A stretch of 64,000 nt of DNA from Allolobophora icterica (GCA_963556255.1 OY744604.1:72287279-72351278); one strand, 5' to 3'; numbered from the stretch's first letter, positions 43,399 through 55,759 are shown. Notes: a model not told the origin generated them from the sequence alone. Program-made: numbers and translations.

Positions 43399-46300
43399 CT
43401 AATCTCTAAGGCGCAAAAATGTAACGCAGGTATCCAGATAGTTAGCACTGTTGACACCTATCACCTCACTGGTGTTACTTGCAAACACAATGAATTCAGA
43501 TCGTGAAAAGACTGCTGGGATGGGATAGTTGACAGTCAATAGGTTCATGTCACCATCTAACAGTTCCACTCTGCCCTTGTAAAAAATTAGAATTCTACCA
43601 TAAATATCTGCAAAACCAACGCTTGATCCCACTCCAAGCGATGAAGTATAAACACGTACAATCCTCCCCATCAAATCCACTTCTGTTAGCTTAGTGCGAT
43701 ACTCTCCATTAAGAGACACCACAATAAGGTTTCCATCTGATTTTTGCATTACAGTTCCACCATAAGCAAAGGGTACATTGTTTGCAGACAGAATTACTCT
43801 ATCCTGCAGCAATCCGCTTGCAGAGAATATGCTTATTGTGCCCCCGTTGTTCCCGATCTCTACACACGGCACTAAAATGTTGCCATTGCTCACAAACATT
43901 CCGTAAGCAGATAGAGAAAGACCTCTAATTAATGGTGATACGATAAACTGTTGTTGATCATCTTTTGCGATGCGTAAGACTGAATGACAGTGTGATTCTG
44001 AATTAAGTACATACACACAGTTTGACACGTTGCAAGCTGCAACATCCAGAGGAAGTATTCCTGGTAGCGGGATGACATCTTTCACCTTTGCCATATTGTT
44101 GCGGTCGTAAACGTGAAGGACGAAGTCCGAACCCGTGGCAGTACTCATGGCAAAGAATTCGTCATTCAGTGTAGTCATAATTGAAACGAATACTGGCAGT
44201 CTATGCCGAGACGTAACCTCGAACTGGATTGACTCGGGTGCTGAAAAAGATTACTTTATTCTATATATTGTGCCAAAAAAATTTCTCAATGCCAACATAG
44301 ATTTAAAACTAATTGACTCATGAAAACTGAATAAGTGAACATATTACAAGGAAATTAATTATTGGGTTTGTTCAAATACCACTCTGCATAAATCTAATGC
44401 CAGACTGCATTAATTGCACACACAGCTCTGAGTAATATTCTAGTATTCGTTGATGACAACTTAAAGTACAACACTGCATTGAAAATGAGCATGGTGTTAG
44501 ACTACCATTTACACCTCAAGAACCACCGTCACGGTGGTTCATGAGGTGTAACCGGTGGTGGTGGGTCGTTATGTTTGTAGTGGTGGTTTGTGGTTATAGT
44601 TTGGAGTTTGGGGGGTAGTTTGTGGAGATAGGCCTAATATATGCTTTCGTATGGAGATATGTGATAGTCTTGTGGTTACCATGCTGGCTTGTGTACCGAG
44701 AGATCGGGGTTCAAATCTCCAGCAGAACTGAAATATACTTCAACATACCAGCCCTGTTGCTCTGCTAGCAAACTAAGAAGTGTAGAGAACACTTGCTCCA
44801 CACTGTCAGTGAGAAGATCAGACGGCGAGGCAGTGAACTGGCCACACGCCATAGTATGCCTACGTTGAGAGAAAACTAAAATCGTTAACACCATGCTAGC
44901 TTCAGAATTAACCATTGACCGCAATTCTATTTTCAGGGCCAGTTTATCGCACGGATGAAATTAAGCGACTTTGTATCTTGAAAGAACTAACCGGTATCGT
45001 CTAAAGTCCTGTGGAGTTCATTTCGAAAGAAGTTGGTCCCAAGAATGTCGCTCCATTCAGAACAGACAGTCATGAGTCTACTTGTCGCAAGGTCAGCTTT
45101 TTCTTTCCACACACTTTTGGCCATCTTCATACCTTTCACTTCCATGACAATGGCTTTCATGAGGATACACTCAATTAGCTCGATCGGTAGATCTTGCAAC
45201 TGCAGGTAAAGTAAAAACATAGCACACCCGTTTGCATGCTTTAGAATTCCTTAGTACAAAACATACGAAATGGAAGAACCTTTTCAAGCCGAGACGTTAA
45301 ACATCACAGCAATCCAAATAGATGGCAGTTCAAAGCATTGACCTACGTTTACAGGTTACGCTCACTTGAAACTTGAACACAAACTTGACGCAGCATCAAA
45401 AGACTTCCTTCTTACTTCAAAGCTGACGCTGGTTAAGTGGTGTATTCCGAAGTTTACCATAAGACTGGCACAAAAAGGCCGTGCCTATCTAATATAGTAT
45501 CTATCCTATTTAGTTCAGCATGCCGGATCGCAGAATCATCGTACCATTTACCAAGAAAAACAAGCAGGATCGCTAAAATTCTTTTAATATCCTACGTTCT
45601 GAGTTTACAGTCGGTCTCATTTTGAGCCTTACTACGCATTTTGTAGGCCTACAGGAATGTTTGTCTTTTTGTAAAATCTGATAACTTTCAAGTGCTAATG
45701 AAACTTTTTTGAGAAGAGAAAAAGATTATAAAATGTCCCCCTATAAACCACGCTGGTGAGGCAATTCAGAGTTAATGTTAGATCAAGAGAAGATTTGTAA
45801 CTTGCATTTGGATGCAGTGTAGCTTACCATCGTGTCACTGGTGTCGCTCAGTGGTGAGAGTTTTGCACGTTTAGCATTGTTATCTTGTTGGAATACTGCT
45901 ACAAGAGAAATGAATGCAACTGTAGTGTAGTAAAGCGTGTAGATTGCAGCTTGTGTAGTGGAGAGTGTATATAGACCCACAACAAGAGACGGATTAAAAG
46001 ATAGTGACAGACAATTAAGAACACAGACAGAGTAAGAAGGGCAGTGAGCCTAGTAGTGATCGATTGATTGGCTGGCCTACAGGATCCAAGAAAGGGAGAA
46101 ACCTATCAAACCCTTAACCCCTATACACTATGTGGATCACTGGGTATACCAAATACATTTAGTCGTCCTATCGACGGTACCCGTGATCAGTAATTAGGCC
46201 ATCGGCCGAATATGGGCTATATAAATCAGAATCTTAAGTATTTGTAGATTAGAAAAGATCGCTCGCTGTCTGATGTATCGAGCGTGTGGTGAATAAAACA

Positions 46301-46690
46301 TTTCTGCAAAATATCGTGTCGTGTCAGTCAACGGTCGACAACCCCGCAATATTCGAGCGACCAAGCAACACTACACAATTATCTCTAAGTAATTTCTTAT
46401 ATAGAATTATATGCTGCAATTGAGGAAAGTAGGTCGAACTGTATTTTTCATTATGAGTTTATATCATAGCTATGTAAAGAGATTGATGAATACAGTAAAC
46501 AAAGAGCAGGTGAGTTAGGGATTGGCTAAGTAGTTCGACTAGCAGTGTTAAGTTTTAATAAAAAACTAGCGCAGTCACTGAAACAACAAATGTAAAGTGT
46601 ATGAAACGATTAAAATTTTAACTTACAATCTGAGCCTTCATTCGTTGGCTTGTCACCGCTGAATTCAGATGATGTTCGTTTCTTCGACAT
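43399..46690 (-). CDS. F-box-like / beta-propeller protein, four exons
   Basis: Coding exons on the minus strand: 46690-46627, 45898-45828, 45199-44992 and 44240-43399. All introns have GT/AG borders (donors GTAAGT, GTAAGC, GTTAGT; acceptors TTGTAG, CTGCAG, TTTCAG), and exon lengths 64+71+208+842 sum to 395 codons in phase (394 residues). Residues 1-45 hold a basic start (MSKKRTS) and AKRAKL, like the Myc nuclear signal. Residues 46-114 look like an F-box (LPIELIECILMKAI ... VCSEWSDIL). The remaining 280 residues are rich in beta strands in a repeated pattern (VYDRNN, NVSNCVYVL, FADIYGRIL), like an NHL-type propeller. By analogy it could be a substrate receptor of an SCF ubiquitin ligase; this is inference. 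The model depends on splice logic only. Confidence 0.8.
44509..44551. repeat. 20 bp arm palindrome in intron 3 of the F-box gene
   Basis: TTACACCTCAAGAACCACCG (44509-44528) and its complement with one mismatch (44532-44551), loop TCA. A GGTGG-rich stretch follows. Confidence 0.9.
44655..44930 (+). mobile_element. Second tRNA-like SINE, copy 1, in intron 3
   Basis: Head GTGATAGTCTTGTGGTTACC (A-box-like) and GGGGTTCAAATCTCC (B-box-like), then a body ending near ACACGCCATAGTATGCC. The homologous copy at 53690-53905 sits at the same place in the paralogue intron, so insertion preceded the gene duplication. No intact tRNA fold. Confidence 0.65.
45921..46375. mobile_element. Solo LTR (455 bp) in intron 1 of the F-box gene
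   Basis: Starts TGTAGTGTAG and ends ACACTACA, flanked by CAAC and CAAT (diverged 4 bp duplication). It contains CTATATAAAT and GAATAAAA signals near 46217 and 46295, in plus orientation. The paralogue intron (about 54710) reads straight through this point without it, giving an empty-site control. Confidence 0.75.
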
Positions 46691-46961
46691 GTCTTAGATG
46701 CCGAGATCTGCCGAAAAACAGACGTTGTCTCTTGCCACAATCAACATCAATATTCTGCTCGAAACACTAATCGATTGTCGGCAAGTGCTGAGCAAATCTA
46801 ACGAGTAAAACAATGTCAAGTACCTTTTAAGACAAAAGTTTTAAACGAATCCCAGTAAATATGTGCTACGTTTAACTTAAGGTCTATAAAACTTATATAA
46901 AGAATTTAAGGAATTGAAGCTGTAGCGTGTTGGAAACTGCAGCAAGACTAACGACGTCTTG

Positions 46962-46981
46962 AACTATATATTGTGACGTCA
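46962..46981 (-). promoter_or_regulatory. Possible promoter of the F-box gene: CRE next to TATA
   Basis: Minus strand TGACGTCA (46981-46974) followed by ATATATA (46971-46965), about 270 bp upstream of the start codon. Transcription start unverified. Confidence 0.35.
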
Positions 46982-46994
46982 CACTATAATTCGT

Positions 46995-47270
46995 GATTAA
47001 TACTTCTTCTTCTTCTTCTCCTTCTGGTTCCCTGCCCTACAACAGGTTCAAAGGTCCGACGTCGCCACTACTTTCGATGTCGAGCTCTTCTTTATAAGTC
47101 TACTGTATCCCTCCCTTCATAATCCAGTCCTGCATCATCTGTCTTGGTAAGCCTATTCTTCTTGTTTTCCCTCACTCCCTCCTTCCCTCGATAACATTTC
47201 TTAGAAAAGAGTCCCTCTCATCGTGTGCCCTATACTTTTTCTGTATCGCTTATTGTATGAATCGCTGAGA
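46995..47270 (-). mobile_element. LINE C-terminal fragment (EGRR-x-GRPRQ type)
   Basis: Minus strand encodes NVIEGRRE, then RRIGLPRQMMQDWIMKGG in broken frame, with a GAA-rich tail. It is homologous to 62630-62820. Confidence 0.65.
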
Positions 47271-47579
47271 GGGACTGTAGTTGACGCCTAACGAATGCGT
47301 ATTTCTCAACTCAAGTATGGCACGCCAAACGTCAGCATTGTCCAATTTACTCCTCTTAAGAAGAATTATTTTCGCATTCTTTACAACCGATTCTGCCTTG
47401 CCATTCGCAGGGGCGTCTATCCCCCCTTAGTCATTGGAGCAACTTCCCCCTTTCCCCCTCTGCTTCCCCTTCCCTTTCCTCCCCCCTAAAATGGTGGCAC
47501 ACACTCTGACAGATATTCCTCCCGCCCCCTATTTTTTGGATGGAGCATTTGCTCCAAGGTTTTTATGGTGTAGACGTCC

Positions 47580-48060
47580 CTGGCCATTCGACCTTGGATA
47601 TCGTGGCGAGCTTGTTATGTATGCGCTCAAAACCCCAGACATAAGAAAATCTGTAAAATTCAGAACTTGCAAATTGTGGCCCATTGTCTGCAATGAATAC
47701 GCTTGGAATTCCGTAGTGGCCGAAATGCTGCATCAGTTACATCATTACGTCGATCGTAGTTGGATGTCGTTCAAGGCGATCCAAGTCCAAGAAATTCCTG
47801 TAATGATCCTCTGTCACCATGAACGCGCTACCATCATGGCTGAAACGGTCGAAATACAGTGACACCGTTCTACATGGAGAACCCGGCAGCGGATGCGAGA
47901 TCGTAGGTTCTCTTCGCTGCTGTGGTCGCATCTGATTGCAAGTTAGCACTGCTGTATTGTTTCGTGAAAGTCCGATCGCATACCCGGCTAGTACAAGACA
48001 TCTCGCGCTCTTCACAGGCACGAATCTAAGCCGAGGTGTGACGCATGAACATGGGCTACC
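47580..48060 (-). pseudogene. Degenerate gypsy-type integrase
   Basis: Minus strand, with stops: HASHLGLDSCL-RARDVLYWPGM (zinc domain), PLPGSPCRTVSLYFDRFSHD and GSAFMVTEDHY (first core aspartate region), then YGIPSVFIADNGPQFASSEF (second catalytic D). No LTRs, RT or protease are found around it. Confidence 0.85.
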
Positions 48061-48069
48061 ATTTGCGAT

Positions 48070-48955
48070 CTTTTAAGACGACGCTTAGCATTATCGGTTG
48101 CCGAGAAGAAGTCTGTTGCATTAGAACTGGCGATTTCCTCAAATCTTCCAATCTCATAAGATATATGCCTAATACTCTTTTTCATCTCTCAAGTCTGTTC
48201 TGCCAGTGATCCGAAGGTAATCTTTCCTCTCCATTACGTTGGACGTAGCACACGTATCCAGATGACATTTCAACAGTGTGCCAATTCCTACGAGCGAATG
48301 GGCGCAACTGTACGGTCACCGTAGAAATAGCGTTGCTATAGCGTTTCCTATTGTAAATTCATTCACATTCATGCCTCCTGCTCAGTTTCGTGGACTTGGT
48401 TCACCTTTTTGCAAGGAGTTCACGATAGGCATATATTATTTAGCTTTAAGCATATAAAGCAGTACTTACCAAACGCTTGTCACTTGCCTGGATGATGCAC
48501 TTTCCAGCAGTATCTGCACATCGTTCTCTTCGATTTTCGTGCAGACACGGTAATGGAGTGTCATATGACGTCTGCTGGCGCGCAGTTTATCAGTTTATCA
48601 CATGGGCGTTATAGCGGAGAAACGTCAAGCCTACGTTAAAGAGGGGTGAGCGGGTTGGTTTTCACTCACGCTTGTGTATTAGCGGAACGTTGAAAAGCCA
48701 CGCATAGCGATGACTCATGTACCAGTCTAAACTAATGACGCAGGAGTCTGTAGGGCACGCGGAGTATCAGAGGGCCGCAAGACTGTCAGCTTGCTTGCTC
48801 GGCCGGCGTGGTGCGAAAGGGACTAACACGTCTACCGACGGGCTCTTTTGCGGGGTAAGGTGGTGCAGTTGGTTGGAGAGGAATATAACGGACAAAGAAA
48901 AGCGTGTAGCAGAGGTCTCCGCCACGCCAATGTTTTCCTCGAACTTGTCGAGGGA
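48070..48955. other. Non-coding stretch, no gene seen
   Basis: A plus-strand frame from 48717 shows no host-gene motif before it enters LINE sequence at about 48960. Confidence 0.5.
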
Positions 48956-48959
48956 GGAA

Positions 48960-49300
48960 CATAATGTAATTCCTGAATATAGACACTGCACAAATAAACC
49001 GCCTTCAAGCTATTCAGAATGCTCTCTCTGGTGCGTCACTATAACCCGCAAACACCATCACATCACTCCTGCCATTAAATCACTCCACTGGCTTAAAATA
49101 CCTGAAGAAATAGAATGTAAAGCCTTATCACTCACCAATCCTTCCAACACTCCAGTTGTTCACGGTCCAACCACTTCGTCCAACCCGCTCCTCTTCCGCC
49201 CTTACACTTCTACGCCCTTCAATTACACCACCTTCCATTACTTGTCAAAGCGCCCTTGTAACGGCATGTGTCGTGTTACGGCGCTGTAGAAATCGTCGTA
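48960..49300 (+). mobile_element. LINE 3' end (LKIPEEI family) with TCA tail
   Basis: Encodes HHITPAIKSLHWLKIPEEIECKALSLT and TRSSSALTLLRPSITP. It ends GGCGCTGTAGAAATCGTCGTAT at 49281-49302 and passes straight into the TCA microsatellite, as expected if the array grew from the element tail. Confidence 0.8.
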
Positions 49301-49302
<2 letters not shown>

Positions 49303-49373
<71 letters not shown>

Positions 49374-49575
49374 CCATCACCATCACCATCACCATCACCA
49401 TCACCATCACCATCACCATCACCATCACCATCACCATCACCATCACCATCACCATCACCATCACCATCACCATCACCATAACCATCACCATCACCATCAC
49501 CATCACCATCACCATCACCATCACCATCACCATCACCATCACCATCACCATCACCATCACCATCATCATCATCAC
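49303..49575. repeat. (ATC)n / (ATCACC)n microsatellite
   Basis: Pure CAT at 49303-49372, then a long CATCAC hexamer array to 49563. Poly-His, Met-Val and Asp-Gly frames are artefacts. Confidence 0.98.
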
Positions 49576-49576
49576 T

Positions 49577-49947
49577 AAAAGTTGCAAATCGCTCCATAGC
49601 AAAAGATGTTCCGCCTCTCTGGAACAAACTCTCACCAGTATTACGCCAAATATCTTATCCTGCGAACTAACCAAAACCTCATCTCATCTCTCTACAGGTC
49701 ATTCACTCAAAACTGCAGACAACGCCGCTCTTTCACAAATCGTATTGTGAGCCCGCTCTTCCCATTAGCTCCATTGCCGTTTCAATTCTAAACACCATGC
49801 ACCGTAGCCGTCTGACTGTCTGCCTGTTTGATTCTTTCGATCTTGACTTGGAACCGATTTTTACCTTACCTGCTTTCTATTTTGTTTTGACTAAGGACTG
49901 TAACAGAGTTGGTTTTCGCGACTTCGCTTTTTGGGCGCTGTAGAAAT
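49577..49947 (+). mobile_element. LINE 3' end, same family, second fragment
   Basis: Starts SLKVANRSIAKDVPPLWNKL and continues through PVLRQI. It ends TTTTGGGCGCTGTAGAAATCTCAAGAT, where a hAT element is inserted; the tail goes on as TACGATTAG after 50273. Confidence 0.82.
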
Positions 49948-49955
49948 CTCAAGAT

Positions 49956-50265
49956 CAGTGGCGTCACTAGGGGTGTGCGGGGGTGCGGGCCGCACCGGGT
50001 GACACCTTCAGAGGGGGTGACACCAAAGTGACAAAATGACTGTCTACAAAACTTTTGGCAGAATTTCAGCAGAAATTTATTATTTTTAAAATAACAATAA
50101 CAGATAATAACAAAAACATTTCTCTTAAGCTCAGCTTACATGTACTGTAACAGTATCAATTTACCTAAAGCTGAAACTCTGTGCTAATTTACTTTTTGAA
50201 CCTTCTAATGGGGGTGACACCATGACTTACCGCACTGGGTGACACCAACTCTAGTGACGCCACTG
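49956..50265. mobile_element. hAT MITE (310 bp) in a LINE tail
   Basis: Ends CAGTGGCGTCACTAG and CTAGTGACGCCACTG are perfect complements; flanks CTCAAGAT (49948-49955 and 50266-50273) are identical and fit nTnnnnAn. The interior repeats GGGTGACACC. No coding. Confidence 0.96.
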
Positions 50266-50289
50266 CTCAAGATTACGATTAGTTTCATG

Positions 50290-50545
50290 ACGGATTCATC
50301 GCCTTTATCATAATATTCTCCAGCAGTCGATGGTCGCTTCAAGGATATCAGTCAAGGATCGTGCTTCTTCATGTTTGCCCTTCGCTCTGGAATTGGCTCC
50401 CTTTGGCTATGCGATTGTCGTCTAGGGTTTTTCTTAAACGTTTTATTCCAATCTCGACTGTCCTTTTTAGCCAGGGCTAGGTCAGTAGCGCTTCCGAGTA
50501 GATAACTTGATTGGGCGCTATGTAAATCCTTACAACGAATGAATG
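50290..50545 (+). mobile_element. LINE 3' end
   Basis: Resembles CPFALELAPFGYAIV and a frayed C-terminus, with tail CGCTTCCGAGTAG...GGGCGCTATGTAAAT and GAATGAATG. Confidence 0.6.
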
Positions 50546-50689
50546 AAATCTAATATGTCAAAGAAACGAGAAATTAGGCTGCAATAGGTAAGCAAGTTGA
50601 AACATGTGAATGGCATTAGATAACTGTGCTTTCGTTATTAGCAGGGCTCATAGACAGGTGAAATACTTTAACACTGTGTACATCTAGAG

Positions 50690-51290
50690 AGAGTTAATAC
50701 GCCGCTCTCAAGCCGCTTCAACTGTGATGGATTTTTTCAGGGATTTCAGGGTTGGTTATGGTAATGCTATTTCTGCAGGACTTACTTCTTCTCGCATCAA
50801 TCAGTTGCAATCTACGTTAACACTTTAACAACTAACTGCATTGGTTTCCCAGTGGCTTTTAGTGCACTCTCGTCGTTATACTGGTAAATGCTGCCTCGTC
50901 TAATCGGTGTTATACCTAGATTTCGGCACAATCCAATATCACGTAGAAAGAACTGCGCTGGTTACCTATGCACATTGCACAACGCATCGAGTTTAAGATC
51001 TTGATGCTCATGGGTAATTGGCTATAATTCTGTTCTCCACCTGACCTCAAGGAACCTTGTCTCATATATTTTCAATCTTTGGTCACAGATATCCACGCGC
51101 TGATGCGCTTGTCAAATTGGTTTTTTCACCGGCCAGAACTTCCACGGTCTAGCATAGAAGTTTTGCTATGACCGGTCTACCCTTCTAGAATGAGTTGCCT
51201 AACAACCGGCGACATAAACTCTTCAGCCTCTCTTCGACAGCAATTTCATTGTGATGAGTTTGTCTTGAAGTGGCGCGGAAGTTACAATTA
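50690..51290 (+). mobile_element. LINE 3' region (RT thumb to tail)
   Basis: Encodes YGNAISAGLTSSRINQLQS, MHIAQRIEFKILMLMGN and HRPELPRSSIEV, with tail GAAGTGGCGCGGAAG and TTACAACTACAA. Multiple breaks. Confidence 0.75.
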
Positions 51291-53198
51291 CAACTACAAT
51301 ATTATTTATTCCATTTGCAACATTGTATTCATAATTTCGGGTAAATAATTACATTGCTTAGAATAAGGCGCCTGAACCAAATAAGAACGAAATTATTTAT
51401 TGACGTAAATTGTGTTAACAAATTCTCAACGTGTATCTCAAACAGGAAAGTTATTTCAATAGAGTCCTTAGAAACCATAGGTAGGCCTAGTAGTTGAAAA
51501 GATACGACTATTACACGAAATATCGAATCTCTTCAACACAAATTGTTCCCTTCGTTGACATCATAGCGAGATGGTTTATTCTTCTGTGAACTGGAAAATA
51601 GTTAGAAAACCGTTCCAAGAATCTCTATCTTCTACAGTGGTTAGTATTTCATTCCTCTCGTTATTACAGTGCAACCTCCTGGGATAAATGACCATGTCCT
51701 CACTTAGCTGCGGACCAGTAAAATCCAGGAGATTAAATTCAGAATCTAAAAGCTCGATTCTTTTGAGCCGATCGGTTAGCACAAAGCGTCCATACATGTC
51801 TGCATAACAAACAGATCCGTAAACGCTAAGTGACGACTGGTATTGGCGAACAATAGCACCCTCCATGTCGATCTCCGTTAATTTTGTTTGCTTTTGATCG
51901 TTAGCAGAAACCAGGACAAGGTTTCCATTTAATTTTGGAATTATGTTGTAGTGGAACCACGGGATATCTGAAGACAACCTGATTTCATGCTGCAAGAAAC
52001 CCTTTGCATTATACACGCGTATCACGGGAAGTTGTTGAACTTGCTGACTTGACAGGATTAAGCTACCATCGGCACTTACTGACAGAGTAGGGTTTGGCAT
52101 CCACAGATCACTAATCAGTGGTGAAATCTTAAACTGGAGTTCATCATCTCTCGTAATGCGCATGATTGAAATGTGAAAAGTTCTTCCGTTGCATAGTAAA
52201 TAAACGCAGTTTGACACGTTGCAAGCTGCAAAGGTATTCGGCCATATTCCTGGTAGCTGGATGACATCTTTCACCTCTGCCATGTTGTTGCGGTCGTAAA
52301 CATGAATAACGTAGTCATCATCTGGTACGCAGAGCATAAATACTTCGTCTTTTAATGTAGTTATTCTGGAGACGTATAGGCCTAACGGGAGCGGAGACTG
52401 ATGTAAAATCTTGAAACGAATCGCCTTCTGAGCTAAAAATTTATGTTTTCACTCTTTTATACAAGATGCTCAAAATAAGGACACACGTTAAAAGCATTTC
52501 TCAAAAGGCTACACAAAATTATCAAGTCATTCCTGGGTACAACTGAATATGAAACATTAGTTCGAAAATTCACTGTAGGCTATTATAGGCTACATGTTTT
52601 AAGTAGAATGAATAATAACTTGATACTTCAAATGGACCACAAAAGGCAATTCAGAATGATCAAATCACTCATGCATGCAGCTATGTGCGAAAATTAAAAA
52701 AATTGCCTAAACTTCAAGTGTGAACTCGAAAGTAAAATAAATTTGAATTGTGAACTCGAAAGTCAAATAAATTTGAAACCTCATAAAAATCAGAAACATG
52801 AACATGAAATTAGTGAATGCCGTTTGTACTATTCTAGTTTTCTGCGTATAACGAAACACAAAGTCAATAGGCCTAGATTGTGAGGAAATGACTAACTGGG
52901 TTTGGTTCAAATCAGGTTGAGAAACATCAGTGCGATGCTAATAAGACCATTCTGTATAAACTTCACGCCATACTGCATTATGGCTTTATCGTACACGTGA
53001 AAGGCCGCCGTTTGCAGTTACGAGTTATATTATAATAGGGGCCTATTAGTTGATGACAAGTCAATGGTGGACACCGCACACACGCTGGAGTCCGACGGAG
53101 TACCATCCAGAGTTGCCAGTTCACGCATTGTTAGAGTTTCGGTCCAAACGGAAATAATTAAAAACATGCGTTTTTAGCACGGCCTTTTATACACGCGT

Positions 53199-53352
53199 AT
53201 TTCAATCATGCGCATTACGAGAGATGATGAACTCCAGTTTAAGATTTCACCACTGATTAGTGATCTGTGGATGCCAAACCCTACTCTGTCAGTAAGTGCC
53301 GATGGTAGCTTAATCCTGTCAAGTCAGCAAGTTCAACAACTTCCCGTGATAC
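53199..53352 (+). repeat. Inverted 154 bp copy of exon 4 within intron 3 of the paralogue
   Basis: By eye it is the exact complement of 52019-52172, in opposite orientation, 1.03 kb away. ACACGCGTAT occurs at the boundary of both copies (52012 and 53191), as expected for template switching. Confidence 0.92.
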
Positions 53353-53689
53353 ACGGGTATTTAAGAAATTTATACAAAGAAAGAATTTGGACATTAACCA
53401 GAAACCGCCGTTTGGTCACAGAAAACCAATGAATTCGAAGTAGCCTAGGTGGAAGCAACAGAAGAGATCTTATTACTCACATGCAGGATTAATATCCAAC
53501 AGATTGATAAAAGCATGATATCGGGAAATATGAAATATAGAAATAAAGGTAATAATTATGTCAGCGTAATTTATGACTGTGGATGATATGTGGGTATTTT
53601 GAACTCGCGTGAGCCTAGCGCATATATGCAGACTTGCGTCAGTATCATCTGTCACTTGACTTGGATTGTCCATGTTTATTGTGTCGTAT

Positions 53690-53905
53690 GGGAATGTGCG
53701 GTAGTCTTGTGGTCAAAGTTCCGGCTTCTCAATCGAGAGGTCCGAGGTTGATACCTCGGCAAGAGCAGAAATGTTTTCAAAATTTCGACTTTTTTGCTCC
53801 ACTAGCGAATTCAGTTACTGAGAGAACACTTACCGTACACTGAAGTGGGAAGAGCAGGTAGCAATGCAGTGGTCTGGCTACCCGCCATAATATGCCAGGG
53901 TTAAA
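53690..53905 (+). mobile_element. Second tRNA-like SINE, copy 2
   Basis: GTGCGGTAGTCTTGTGGTC and CCGAGGTTGATACCTCGG correspond to the A and B box regions; the body matches 44755-44860 up to ACCCGCCATAATATGCC. Confidence 0.65.
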
Positions 53906-54889
53906 AAACCTAAAGCTTACCTTAAGTGTTACGCACTTGTTGTAATTATGATTTTAGGTCTTCGTTTATCGCACGCATTAAATTAAGCAAATTTATATCT
54001 TTATTGAACTAACCAATATCGTCTAGAGTTCTGTGGAGTTCATTTCGAAAGAAGTTGGTCGTAAGGATGTTGCTCCATTGGGAACAAACAGTTCCGAGTC
54101 GCCTTATCAAAGATCAGCTTTTTCTTTCCACGCACTTTTGGCCAGCTTCGCATCCTTCACTTCCGTAACTACGGCTTTAATGAGGATGCAATGAATTAGC
54201 TCGATCGGTAGATCTTGGAACTGTAAGCAATGGTTAAGAAATGTCACACCTGTTGCCACACCTTAGAACTCCTTTCTATGAAATCAGCGAATCGGAAGGA
54301 CATTTAAGGTAAGAAGTCAGCCGCAATCATAGAATTACATAACGAATTCAACAAACACTAAGAAAAATAACGAGGTATCGCTAAAATAACACGATCGCTA
54401 AGATGTTTACATAGTGTAAAATCGACGTCATTTTTGGATTTCACCCAGTTTTCATTAGATAAAATGCTGTCATTGTGTAAAATTTGACTAATTTTAGGTG
54501 CTAATGCAACTTTTGACCAGGGAAAAGCATAGAAAATGTCGGTCTACCGTCCATAAATCAAACTGTTCAAGCAATTCACAATCTAGATCCATAGAAGATT
54601 TGTGAGATGCATTTCAATGCAATGTAGCTTACCGTTGCGTCACTTAATGTTGTTAGTTTTACACGTTTAGCATTGCCATCTTGTTGGAATACTGCTACAA
54701 GAGAAATAAGTACAATGATCTCTGAATACAATTGTAACCTATAGAATATTATACCACAATTGAGGTAAGTAGGTGTATTGCAGTGTTTTGAGGGTGTAAC
54801 ATAGTTATTAGTCATTCACGGAACAGATTAGCTGAATATGCACGAACAAAGAGAAACTGTGCTAGGGATTAGTTCATTCATTCATTCAT

Positions 54890-55080
54890 TCATTCAAAAA
54901 TTTAATATATTAAGTGGACGCTTGTTACAGAATGAGAGGTCGACCACTGCAAAACTTCGATATTCATTGTGACAGTACACGATGGGGAAAATAAACAAAT
55001 TGCCCTGTTTTGCAGAACGAAGAGATCTGTGATCAGGCAATGATGACACTGGAATGTATTGATAATTAGATATCAAACGT
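54890..55080 (-). mobile_element. LINE 3' fragment
   Basis: Minus strand YIPVSSLPDHRSLRSAKQG and RSFAVVDLSFCNK match the LINE at 31.5-31.9 kb. ATTC repeats flank it at 54877. Confidence 0.8.
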
Positions 55081-55154
55081 AGAACGGAACAAAACCGGCC
55101 AGGCTTGTAGGCATCAGCATAAGGATCTTACACTCAAATGCGTTTGATATTACA

Positions 55155-55755
<601 letters not shown>

Positions 55756-55759
55756 TTTA

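Larger units (their letters stand above)
51576..54694 (-). pseudogene. Paralogue of the F-box/propeller gene, F-box exon frameshifted
   Basis: Exons matching 2, 3 and 4 of the gene at 43.4-46.7 kb: 54694-54633 (VFQQDGNAKRVKL, a near copy of the Myc nuclear signal), 54220-54014 and 52432-51576. Splice borders are kept. Exon 3 is 207 bp against 208 in the intact gene; the missing base after the WKEKADL codons leads at once into stops. Exon 4 is open for its full 857 bp (VYDRNNMAEVKDVIQLPG, NVSNCVYLL) with many substitutions, so the propeller part may have been selected until recently or may be used from another start. Exon 1 was not found; a LINE fragment and microsatellites lie where it should be. 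Confidence 0.78.

Noticed and set aside
47434..47862. 142-codon plus-strand frame
   Set aside because: It is antisense to a recognisable gypsy integrase remnant.
49156..49750. Frames of poly-His, Ile-Thr, Asp-Gly and Met-Val repeats
   Set aside because: Microsatellite translations, with decayed LINE sequence on both sides.
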